18,278 nucleotides of DNA from positions 1-18,278 of the forward strand of contig CAMLSB010000024.1 of the NCBI GenBank assembly GCA_946482565.1, in the 5' to 3' direction. Positions 6,963 through 13,527 of this stretch are shown piece by piece. The notes beneath the pieces were generated by a model. The model did no database searches and was not told the DNA's origin. It saw only the letters and a list, made by a program, of their open reading frames with translations. Position numbers and translations under genes: made by a program. Numbering within the stretch: position 1 is the first letter of the stretch; each line of letters starts with the position of its first letter. The DNA comes from an uncultured Lysobacteraceae bacterium (GTDB taxonomy: Bacteria > Pseudomonadota > Gammaproteobacteria > Xanthomonadales > Xanthomonadaceae).

Positions 6963-7565
6963 TCAGCGCGCTTCGACGGGCTCGGCGCAACCCTTGTAGG
7001 TGATGCCGTCGTAGATGAAGGTCGACGTGTAGGCATGGCTGCGGTCCGACATGCCGTCGCTGCACTTGCCCGGCGTCACGCCGAAATGGAAGTCGCCGCG
7101 CGGGCCGCTGCCGAGGATCACCGTGCCCACCAGCGAAGGCACGCGACGGCCGAGCAGCGTGACGCCGCCCTGGTTCTCCGGCGTCGCGAACACCAGCGTG
7201 CCGCCGCGCGCCTGTACGCTCCAGAACGGTTCGTTGCCGAACGCGTGCCAGCCGGTGCCCGGCGCCGGATTCCGCGGCCCGTTGCGGTCATAGGGCGAGG
7301 GCTCGCCGACGCGGATGCCTTGCGCGACGCTGCCACCATCGTTGCCGCTCGTGCCGGCTGGAGTGCGTGGCGTCGCCGACGGCGAGGGAGACGGCGGTTG
7401 CGGCGTGGATGCAGGTTCGACGGGCGCGGATGCGCGCGCCGGCCCCGCCGCGGCGGGAACGACCTGGCCGGCGGTTCCGGGGGCCGCGGGCCCGGGCGCG
7501 TCCGCGGAACGGGCACAGCCTGCAATGGCGATCAACAGCATCGGGATCATGATTTTCGCCTGCAT
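6963..7565 (-). CDS. Envelope lipoprotein with COG3650-like domain
   Basis: A 200-residue predicted lipoprotein. The signal peptide ends in a lipobox, IAGC, with the lipidated cysteine at 17. Residues 18 to about 75 are a Pro/Ala/Ser linker. The C-terminal domain (about 100-200) has FGNEPFWSVQ, then a glycine-rich stretch, then KCSDGMSDR with a second cysteine near the end (YKGCAEP). That pattern fits the uncharacterised COG3650-type domain, with a probable disulfide between the two cysteines. The start is strongly supported by GAGGAGGAG just upstream of the ATG. It follows the DUF455 gene after 44 bases and precedes the small membrane gene. The molecular role is unknown. Confidence 0.75.
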   Translation of the reverse strand: MQAKIMIPMLLIAIAGCARSADAPGPAAPGTAGQVVPAAAGPARASAPVEPASTPQPPSPSPSATPRTPAGTSGNDGGSVAQGIRVGEPSPYDRNGPRNPAPGTGWHAFGNEPFWSVQARGGTLVFATPENQGGVTLLGRRVPSLVGTVILGSGPRGDFHFGVTPGKCSDGMSDRSHAYTSTFIYDGITYKGCAEPVEAR

Positions 7566-7609
7566 GGCGGCTCCTCCTCGGGCGTCGCGCGACCATAGTC
7601 GCGGCGATG

Positions 7610-8422
7610 TCAGGATGCGGTGAGCGCCGCAGCCTCCAGCCCCGCCAGCTCCTCCGCATCGAAGCCGGCGGCCAGTCGCGCGTCCGTGTTGAACGGGCCG
7701 TGCAGCACCCCACCCGCGTATTCGCGCAGCAGCTCGTGGAAGCGCACGGCGGGCTCGATGCCGGCGCGTTCGCAATGCCAGCGGTACCAGCGCGAGCCGG
7801 CGGCCACGTGCGCGACTTCCTCGCGCAGGATGGTGTCGAGGATCGCGACGGTCGCCTCGTCGCCGAGCTGGCGCAGCTTCACGATCATGCCGGGGGTCAC
7901 GTCGAGCCCGCGCGCCTCGAGCACGCGCGGCACCAGCGCCATGCGCGCGAGGCCGTCGTGCGCGGTCTTTTCCGCCATCTCCCACAGGCCGTTGTGCGCG
8001 TCGAAATCGCCGTATTCGTGGCCGTGCTCGCGCAGGCGCGCGCGCAGCAAGCCGAAATGGCGCGCCTCGTCGGCGGCAACGCCGACCCAGTCGGCGTAGT
8101 ACGCCGGCGGCATGCCGCGGAACCGGTACACCGCGTCCCAGGCCAGGTCGATCGCGTTGAACTCGATGTGGGCAACGGCGTGGATGAAGGCCGCGCGCCC
8201 TCCCGCGCTGCCGAAGCCGCGGCGCGGCAATTCGCGCGGCGGCACCAGGCGCGGACGCGGCGGGCGCCCGGGCATCGCGATCGGCAACGGTGGCGGCGCA
8301 TCGACCGGAACGTCGAGCGATCCGTGCGCGAACGCATCGGCCGCGGCGAACGTGGCGTCCAGCTTGGCCTCGGGCGTGCCCGCGCCCAGGCAGGCGCGCG
8401 CGGCGTCAAACAACGACTGCAA
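7610..8422 (-). CDS. DUF455 ferritin-like protein
   Basis: A 270-residue helical protein of the DUF455 ferritin-like family, distantly related to the MiaE-type di-iron fold. Conserved carboxylate/His motifs that could hold a di-iron centre are HIEFNAIDLAWD (85-96), ADEARHF (117-123), the helix around H155, and REEVAH (200-205). Length is normal for the family, whose substrate is unknown. The start is TTG at 8422: it is the first start codon after the in-frame purF TGA, has AGGGA 7 bases upstream, and gives the usual family N-terminus (LFDAARACLGAGTPEAK). It follows purF after 51 bases and probably shares its transcript. Confidence 0.85.
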   Translation of the reverse strand: MQSLFDAARACLGAGTPEAKLDATFAAADAFAHGSLDVPVDAPPPLPIAMPGRPPRPRLVPPRELPRRGFGSAGGRAAFIHAVAHIEFNAIDLAWDAVYRFRGMPPAYYADWVGVAADEARHFGLLRARLREHGHEYGDFDAHNGLWEMAEKTAHDGLARMALVPRVLEARGLDVTPGMIVKLRQLGDEATVAILDTILREEVAHVAAGSRWYRWHCERAGIEPAVRFHELLREYAGGVLHGPFNTDARLAAGFDAEELAGLEAAALTAS

Positions 8423-8429
8423 GCGAGTG

Positions 8430-8434
8430 TCCCT
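8430..8434 (-). promoter_or_regulatory. Ribosome binding site of the DUF455 gene
   Basis: AGGGA on the minus strand, 7 bases before TTG at 8422. It supports the non-ATG start. Confidence 0.55.
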
Positions 8435-8473
8435 GGCGCGCTGCGACGCGCTGCCGCTGCGCCGCGAGCGGGT

Positions 8474-9949
8474 TCATCGCGGCGCGGCGCGACGCGACTT
8501 CTTGGCTTCGTCGGAACGCAACTGGCGGATGCGCTCGAAATAGCCGGGCTCCACGCCGGTGACGTAGTCGCCGTCGAAGCAGGAAGAATCGAATCCCGTC
8601 ACCTTGCCCTTGGGCCCGGTGACCGCTTCTTCGAGGTCCGCCAGGTCCTGGTAGATGAGCCAGTCGACGCCGAGCAGCGCCTGCACCTCTTCCTCGGTGC
8701 GGCCGTGCGCAACCAGCTCCTCCGGCGAGGGCATGTCGATGCCGTATACGTTCGGGAAGCGCACCGGCGGCGCCGCGGACGCCAGGTACACCTTGCGCGC
8801 GCCGGCGTCGCGCGCCATCTGCACGATCTGCTTCGACGTGGTGCCGCGCACGATCGAATCGTCCACCAGCAGCACCACCCGGTCCTTGAACTCGAGCGGG
8901 ATGGTGTTGAGCTTGCGGCGCACCGACTTCGCGCGCTCGCCCTGCCCCGGCATGATGAAGGTGCGGCCGACGTAGCGGTTCTTGACGAAGCCCTCGCGGT
9001 ACTTCAGGCCGAGCACGTTCGCGATTTCCATCGCCGAATCGCGCGAGGTGTCGGGGATCGGGATCACCACGTCGATGTCGTGGTCCGGCCGCAGCCGCTG
9101 GATCTTCTCGCCGAGCTTGACGCCCATGCGCATCCGCGCCTTGTGCACCGAGATGTCGTCCATCATCGAGTCCGGGCGCGCGAAATACACGAACTCGAAG
9201 ATGCAGGGCGCATGCTTCTGCGGCGCCGCGCACTGGCGCGCATGCAGTTCGCCGCGGGCGGTGATGACGACCGCCTCGCCGGGCGCGACGTCGCGCAGCC
9301 GCTCGAAGCCGAGGATGTCGAGCGCCACCGATTCGGACGCGACCGCATATTCGTCGCCGCCGCTGCCCTTGCGCACGCCCAGCACCAGCGGCCGGATCCC
9401 GTTGGGGTCGCGGAAAGCGACCAGCCCCAGGCCGAGCACCATCGTCACCACCGCATACCCCCCGCGCGCGCGGCGGTTCACGCCCTCGACCGCGCGGAAT
9501 GCGGCTTCCGGCGTCAGCGCCTTCTGCGTGTCCAGCTCGTGCGCGAACACGTTCAGCAGCACTTCCGAATCCGACTCGGTGTTGACGTTGCGGCGATCCT
9601 GCTCGAACACCTCGCGGCGCAGCGCATCCGTGTTGACGAGGTTGCCGTTGTGCGCCAGCGCGATGCCGTAGGGCGAGTTGACGTAGAACGGCTGGGCTTC
9701 GTCGTTGCCTTCGCTGCCGGCGGTCGGATAGCGGCAATGGGCGATGCCGAACCGGCCTTCGAGCAGCCGCATCGACGTCGTGTCGAACACGTCGCGGGCC
9801 AGGCCGTTGCCCTTGTGCACGCGCAGGTGCGCGCCGTCGGCGGTGGCGATGCCGGCCGCGTCCTGCCCGCGGTGCTGCAGCACGGTCAAGCCGTCGTAGA
9901 GCTCGGGCGCGACGTCCTGGTTGGCGACGATGCCGATGATGCCGCACAT
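8474..9949 (-). CDS. purF: Amidophosphoribosyltransferase
   Basis: A 491-residue enzyme making 5-phosphoribosylamine from PRPP and glutamine, the first committed step of purine synthesis. The N-terminal Ntn glutaminase domain starts MCGIIGIV, with C2 the nucleophile exposed after Met removal, so there is no propeptide, as in E. coli PurF and unlike the Bacillus type. Glutaminase-domain motifs [11 protein letters not shown] (24-34) and AHNGNLVNT are present. The C-terminal phosphoribosyltransferase domain carries the PRPP loop [14 protein letters not shown] (358-371). GGAG lies 8 bases before the ATG. It lies 21 bases after cvpA, in the order folC-dedD-cvpA-purF also found in E. coli. No purine-repressor operator was recognised. 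Confidence 0.97.
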   Translation of the reverse strand: MCGIIGIVANQDVAPELYDGLTVLQHRGQDAAGIATADGAHLRVHKGNGLARDVFDTTSMRLLEGRFGIAHCRYPTAGSEGNDEAQPFYVNSPYGIALAHNGNLVNTDALRREVFEQDRRNVNTESDSEVLLNVFAHELDTQKALTPEAAFRAVEGVNRRARGGYAVVTMVLGLGLVAFRDPNGIRPLVLGVRKGSGGDEYAVASESVALDILGFERLRDVAPGEAVVITARGELHARQCAAPQKHAPCIFEFVYFARPDSMMDDISVHKARMRMGVKLGEKIQRLRPDHDIDVVIPIPDTSRDSAMEIANVLGLKYREGFVKNRYVGRTFIMPGQGERAKSVRRKLNTIPLEFKDRVVLLVDDSIVRGTTSKQIVQMARDAGARKVYLASAAPPVRFPNVYGIDMPSPEELVAHGRTEEEVQALLGVDWLIYQDLADLEEAVTGPKGKVTGFDSSCFDGDYVTGVEPGYFERIRQLRSDEAKKSRRAAPR

Positions 9950-9970
9950 GCGTGGAACTCCGTGGGCCCG

Positions 9971-10525
9971 TCAGGCGCCCGGTTGCGGCAACGCGAGCGC
10001 GTCGCCGGGAACGATGGAATGGTTGCGCGAAGGCCCGAAATCAACCCGCCGCGCCGCCCACGGCGGCAACAGGCCGCGCAACAGTTGCGCGCCCGGCAGC
10101 AGGACCGGCACCACCTGCGAATCGCGCCAGCCCGGCTCGCGCGGCATGGCGGTGAACCCCATCAGCAGCACCAGCAGGCAGGCGACGAAGCCGCCGCGCA
10201 CCGCGCCCAGCGCGAACCCGAGCGCGCGATCGACGCCGGACAGCCCGACGGCGTGCACGAGCTTGCGCACGACCCAGCCGACGACCCCGACGACCAGCAG
10301 CACGCACAGGAAACTCAATCCGTAGCCGGCGAACAGTTGCCCCGCGCTCGGGCTGCCGTGGCCGCCGGCCAGCAGCAGCGCGATGCGCGCGCCGAAGTGG
10401 AACGACGCCCAGCCCGCAAGCACCCACGCCACCAGCGACACCACCACGCCGACGAAACCCCGCATCAGCCCGAACAGCATCGAGAGCCCGATCACCGCCA
10501 GCAGCACGAGGTCGGTGGCGGTCAT
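9971..10525 (-). CDS. cvpA: CvpA family membrane protein
   Basis: A 184-residue inner-membrane protein with four or five hydrophobic helices and the family N-terminus TATDLVLLAVIGLSMLFGLMRGF. CvpA is known from E. coli for colicin V production and envelope stress; its biochemical role is unsettled. It is slightly longer than the 162-residue E. coli protein because of a C-terminal tail after PPWAARRVDFG. I chose ATG 10525 because it starts the family N-terminus and has GAGG 5 bases upstream; a longer in-frame opening upstream is Arg-rich and overlaps dedD. It lies between dedD (7-base gap) and purF (21-base gap). Confidence 0.9.
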   Translation of the reverse strand: MTATDLVLLAVIGLSMLFGLMRGFVGVVVSLVAWVLAGWASFHFGARIALLLAGGHGSPSAGQLFAGYGLSFLCVLLVVGVVGWVVRKLVHAVGLSGVDRALGFALGAVRGGFVACLLVLLMGFTAMPREPGWRDSQVVPVLLPGAQLLRGLLPPWAARRVDFGPSRNHSIVPGDALALPQPGA

Positions 10526-10532
10526 CGTGGCC

Positions 10533-11513
10533 TCAAGGATGCGGTCGGACCGCGCCGGCGACGCCGAGCTTCGCCTGCGCCTGCGCCTGCAGGCGCTCGG
10601 CGTCGGCGCGCGTCGCGACCGGGCCAAGGCGCACGCGGGTCAGCGCGCCCTTGTCGGTGTTGACCGTTTCGACGAAGGCACTGAAGCCCGCGGCGCGCGC
10701 GCGGTCGCGCAGCGCGGCGGCATCGGCCGGCTTGCTGAACGCGGCGAGCTGCACCGCGAAGCCGGTGCCCGCGGCGGCGGGTTTGGACGGCGGTGCCGCG
10801 GCGACGGGCGCCGGGGCCACGGGGTTCGGGGCCGTCGCGACCGGCTTTGGCGAAGCGGCCGGCGTCGAGGGTTTCGCGACCGCCGCTGGCGCCTTCGGCG
10901 CTTCGGTCGGGATCGGGGCCGCCATTGCCGGCGCGGTCTCGGCGACGGGCGCGGCCACCGCCTGCGTCGCCGCGTCCAGGACGACGACCTGCAGGCTGCC
11001 GCGTCCGCCGGCCTGGCTCGCGCGCAACCGCGCCGATTCGGCGTCGGGTCGTGTCGCGAACGGGCCGATGCGCACGCGCTGCACGGCCTGCCCCTGCGCG
11101 TTGGTCGCGGCTTCGCGGTAGCCCGGCAGGTGCGAGGCGCGCAGCGACGCGACCGCGGCGTCGGCCAGCGCTGCGCTGGCGAAGTCGCCGAACTCGACCG
11201 CGTAGTCGCCGGCCGCGCTTGCGGCCGGATACATGTCGCCGCTGTCGGCCGGCTGCGAGGCATCCGTCGACGGCGTCGCCGTGGTGCCGGGCGCCGGCAT
11301 GCCGAGCGCGCCACCGGCCGGCGTGGCGCCGGGCTCGACGAGCGGGAGGTCCTGGGTATCGAAGTCGCCCTTCGGCGCATCGGGCACCGAGAGCGGGATG
11401 CTGGAGGCGCCGCTGTCGGGCGCAGGCCCCTGCACCAGCATCGGCAGGAAGATCACGGCCAGCGCCACCAGGACGCCGGCGCCGACGAGGCGCTGTTTCA
11501 GTGCAGGTTCCAT
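10533..11513 (-). CDS. dedD: DedD-like cell-division protein with two SPOR domains
   Basis: A 326-residue bitopic membrane protein. A short cytoplasmic N-terminus precedes one helix (about 9-27, LVGAGVLVALAVIFLPML), then a Pro/Ala-rich periplasmic stretch. Two SPOR-like repeats follow: one at about 101-180 (DYAVEFGDFAS, then VQRVRIGPFATRPDAESAR) and one at 249-326 (FAVQLAAFSKPADA, then LTRVRLGPVATRADAERL), joined by an Ala/Pro-rich linker. SPOR domains bind denuded peptidoglycan at the septum. E. coli DedD, in the same folC-dedD-cvpA-purF order, has one SPOR domain and about 220 residues, so this is a larger version. The ATG at 11513 is chosen because MEPALKQRLVGAG matches the family N-terminus; the ribosome site is weak. 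Confidence 0.88.
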   Translation of the reverse strand: MEPALKQRLVGAGVLVALAVIFLPMLVQGPAPDSGASSIPLSVPDAPKGDFDTQDLPLVEPGATPAGGALGMPAPGTTATPSTDASQPADSGDMYPAASAAGDYAVEFGDFASAALADAAVASLRASHLPGYREAATNAQGQAVQRVRIGPFATRPDAESARLRASQAGGRGSLQVVVLDAATQAVAAPVAETAPAMAAPIPTEAPKAPAAVAKPSTPAASPKPVATAPNPVAPAPVAAAPPSKPAAAGTGFAVQLAAFSKPADAAALRDRARAAGFSAFVETVNTDKGALTRVRLGPVATRADAERLQAQAQAKLGVAGAVRPHP

Positions 11514-11543
11514 CGGCGCTCGGGGCTTGCGGAAGGCGCGCGA

Positions 11544-11549
11544 ATTATA
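11544..11549 (-). promoter_or_regulatory. Possible -10 element of dedD-cvpA-purF at the folC stop
   Basis: Perfect TATAAT on the minus strand, including the folC TAA stop. It would start a transcript near 11537, about 24 bases before the dedD ATG. There is no good -35 at 15-19 bases. Confidence 0.35.
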
Positions 11550-12819
11550 CCGCCAGCCCCTGAATCGCCGCCGCCGCGGTGTGGAACGAGCCGAATACCA
11601 GCACCCGGTCGCCCGGTGCGGCTTCGCGCAGCGCGGCCGCCAGCGCGGCCCGGACGGTCCGGTGGCGCGTGCCATCGGCCGCCGGCGACCCGGCCAGGCG
11701 TGCAGCGAAGGCCTCGACGCCGAGGCCGCGCGGCCCCGCTTCTTCCAGTCCGGCCAGGTGCCAGGCATCGACCAGGCCGTCCAGTGCGCTGGCGACGCCC
11801 GCGGCATCCTTGTCGCCGAGCGCGGCGAAGACCGCGAGCGTCCGGCCGGGGGTGGCATCGCCGCGCAGCCAGCGCGCGAGTTCGCGCGCGGCCTGCGGGT
11901 TGTGGCCCACGTCGACCAGCACCGCCACGCCTTCGCGTTCGAAGCGCTGCAGGCGGCCCGGGATGCGCGCCTGCGCGATGCCCTGCGCGATCGCGGATTC
12001 CGGCGGCGGCATGCGCAGCGCGCGCATCGCGGCGATCGCGGTCGCGGCATTGCGCAGCTGTACCGGCGCGGCAAGCGCGGGCAGCGGCAACTCGTAGCGC
12101 TTGCCGACTTCGCGCCATTCCCAGCGCGCGCCTTCGTTCGCCGTGCCCTCCGTGGTGAAGAAGAAATCGCAGTTGGCGCGCACCGCCGATGCGCCGATCG
12201 CGTAGGCGTGGCGCAGCACGCTTGCCGGCGGGTCGTCGTCGCCGAGCACCAGCGGCTTCCACGGCCGCGCGATGCCCGCCTTCTCGAAGCCGATGGCCTC
12301 GCGGTCGGCGCCGAGCCAGTCGACGTGGTCGATGTCGACGGTGGTGATCACGGAGACGTCCGCGTCCACGAGGTTCACCGCGTCGAGGCGCCCGCCGAGG
12401 CCGACTTCGAGCACGGCGAGGTCGAGGCGCTCGCGCGCGAACAGCCACAGCGCGCACAACGTGCCGTATTCGAAATAGGTCAGCGGCGTGTCGCCGCGCG
12501 CGGCTTCCACCGCCTCGAAGCCCGCGACCAGCGCCTCGTCGCCGGCGTCGTTGCCGTCGATGCGCACGCGCTCGTTGTAGGCAACGAGGTGCGGCGAGGT
12601 ATACGCGCCGGTGCGCCAGCCGGCGGCGCGCGCGATCGCTTCGATGAAGGCGACGGTAGAGCCCTTGCCGTTGGTGCCGCCGACGACGACCACGCGCTTC
12701 GCCGGTCGCGCGAGGCCCATGCGCGAAGCCACATCGCGCACGCGGTCGAGGCCCATCGCGATCGACCGCGGATGCTGGCGCTCGATCCGCTCGAGCCATT
12801 GCGGCAGGGTCATGGACAT
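11545..12819 (-). CDS. folC: Bifunctional dihydrofolate synthase / folylpolyglutamate synthase
   Basis: A 424-residue Mur-ligase-family enzyme that adds glutamate to dihydropteroate and then extends folate polyglutamates, using ATP in the cytoplasm. The P-loop is GGTNGKGST (47-55); other family landmarks are YTSPHL, YFEYGT, LEVGLGGRLDAVN, TTVDIDHVDWLG and VGHNPQAA. Two ATGs are close (12819, 12813); neither has a Shine-Dalgarno sequence. I chose 12819 because TACAAT ends 6 bases upstream, which suits a leaderless mRNA; 12813 remains possible. The upstream in-frame ATG at 12873 lies inside the GTAG repeat pair and is unlikely. Its 3' end abuts dedD (31-base gap). Confidence 0.94.
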   Translation of the reverse strand: MSMTLPQWLERIERQHPRSIAMGLDRVRDVASRMGLARPAKRVVVVGGTNGKGSTVAFIEAIARAAGWRTGAYTSPHLVAYNERVRIDGNDAGDEALVAGFEAVEAARGDTPLTYFEYGTLCALWLFARERLDLAVLEVGLGGRLDAVNLVDADVSVITTVDIDHVDWLGADREAIGFEKAGIARPWKPLVLGDDDPPASVLRHAYAIGASAVRANCDFFFTTEGTANEGARWEWREVGKRYELPLPALAAPVQLRNAATAIAAMRALRMPPPESAIAQGIAQARIPGRLQRFEREGVAVLVDVGHNPQAARELARWLRGDATPGRTLAVFAALGDKDAAGVASALDGLVDAWHLAGLEEAGPRGLGVEAFAARLAGSPAADGTRHRTVRAALAAALREAAPGDRVLVFGSFHTAAAAIQGLAV

Positions 12820-12825
12820 GCGCGA

Positions 12826-12831
12826 ATTGTA
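12826..12831 (-). promoter_or_regulatory. Possible -10 element of folC formed at a repeat edge
   Basis: TACAAT on the minus strand, 6 bases before ATG 12819. Its first three bases are the end of the GTAG repeat at 12829-12852. No strong -35 is seen. Confidence 0.35.
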
Positions 12832-12852
12832 GAGCCGACCCGCGGTCGGCTC
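12829..12852 (+). repeat. GTAG-type REP element, first copy
   Basis: GTAG followed by AGCCGACC-CGC-GGTCGGCT, a perfect 8-base stem with a 3-base loop. It fits the GTAG-headed short palindromic repeats (SMAG family) of Stenotrophomonas and relatives. It faces the copy at 12864-12886. Confidence 0.75.
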
Positions 12853-12863
12853 ATCGCGGAGGT

Positions 12864-12886
12864 AGCCGACCATGGGTCGGCTCTAC
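12864..12886 (-). repeat. GTAG-type REP element, second copy, inverted
   Basis: On the minus strand: GTAG then AGCCGACC-CAT-GGTCGGCT. The stem is identical to the first copy, in opposite orientation, 11 bases away, so the whole 58 bases can fold as one long palindrome. The TAG of its GTAG head is the stop codon of the histidine phosphatase gene. The pair may end or stabilise the upstream transcript. Confidence 0.75.
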
Positions 12887-13527
12887 AGTGCGCGGTGGAC
12901 GGCCTCGCCGAACAGCGCCGTGTGGTGGGCGCAGTCGTTGAGGCGCACGACTTCCAGCTGGGCGGGCGACGGGCCTTCGAGCAGGTTCAGCGTCGTGGGC
13001 GCCTGGCGGAAAGTCCACAGCCGCGACAGTGGCAGCCCCAGCACCCGGCACAGCAGCACGCGGTTCACCGCGTCGTGCGCGACGACCAGCAGCGTGTCGC
13101 CCTCGCCCAGGCCGGCGGACGCGCGTTCCAGCGCGGGCCATGCGCGGTCCAGCACGTGCTGCAGCGATTCGCCGCCGGGCATCAGCACCTCGTGCGGCGT
13201 GTCGCGCCAGGCGCGGGCGCGGTCGGGATCGCGTGCGCGGATGTCGGCGGCCAGCAGGCCCTCCCATTCCCCGTGCGCGATCTCCATGAAGCCCGGATCG
13301 GTCGCGAGCATCGCCGCGCGCGCGTCGCCCAGCGCGAATTCAGCGGTGCGTCGCGCGCGGGCCAGCGGCGATGCCACGGCGCGATCGATGCGTACCTCGC
13401 GCAACCGTTCACCAAGCGCGCGTGCCTGCGCCTCGCCCGTGGCCGACAGCGCGATGTCCTCCTGGCCCTGGTAGCGGCCCTCCGCGTTCCAGGGGGTTTC
13501 GCCGTGGCGTGCGAGCAACAGGCGCAT
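12883..13527 (-). CDS. Histidine phosphatase family protein, possible phosphoserine phosphatase
   Basis: A 214-residue histidine phosphatase (phosphoglycerate-mutase-like fold). The N-terminal signature is LARHGETPWN with catalytic H8 in RHG. Other family features are YQGQEDIALSATGEAQA, SPLARARRTAE, the acid region MEIAHGEWEG (81-90) and the second catalytic His in VAHDAVNRV (H151). It lacks the longer insert of true cofactor-dependent phosphoglycerate mutase, so a GpmB/CobC-type phosphatase is likely. Its ATG overlaps the serA TGA by one base, with GGAGG 7 bases upstream: tight coupling. Some members of this fold are metal-independent phosphoserine phosphatases, so a job in serine synthesis is a reasonable inference; alpha-ribazole phosphatase or another sugar-phosphate phosphatase is the alternative. 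It ends in a GTAG repeat that supplies the stop. Confidence 0.85.
   Translation of the reverse strand: MRLLLARHGETPWNAEGRYQGQEDIALSATGEAQARALGERLREVRIDRAVASPLARARRTAEFALGDARAAMLATDPGFMEIAHGEWEGLLAADIRARDPDRARAWRDTPHEVLMPGGESLQHVLDRAWPALERASAGLGEGDTLLVVAHDAVNRVLLCRVLGLPLSRLWTFRQAPTTLNLLEGPSPAQLEVVRLNDCAHHTALFGEAVHRAL

Noticed and set aside
8406..8477. A 23-codon frame starting with ATG that overlaps the purF stop
   Set aside because: Very short, no ribosome site of note, and it ends inside DUF455 in another frame; more likely a by-product of the junction.
7607..10663. A 1018-residue open frame on the plus strand
   Set aside because: It is antisense to DUF455, purF and cvpA, is full of Arg, His, Ala and Val, and matches no family. 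Long antisense frames are expected in very GC-rich coding DNA.
12829..12886. CRISPR or attachment-site reading of the repeat pair
   Set aside because: Only two inverted copies with GTAG heads and no spacers, cas genes or integrase; they fit GTAG-type REP elements.
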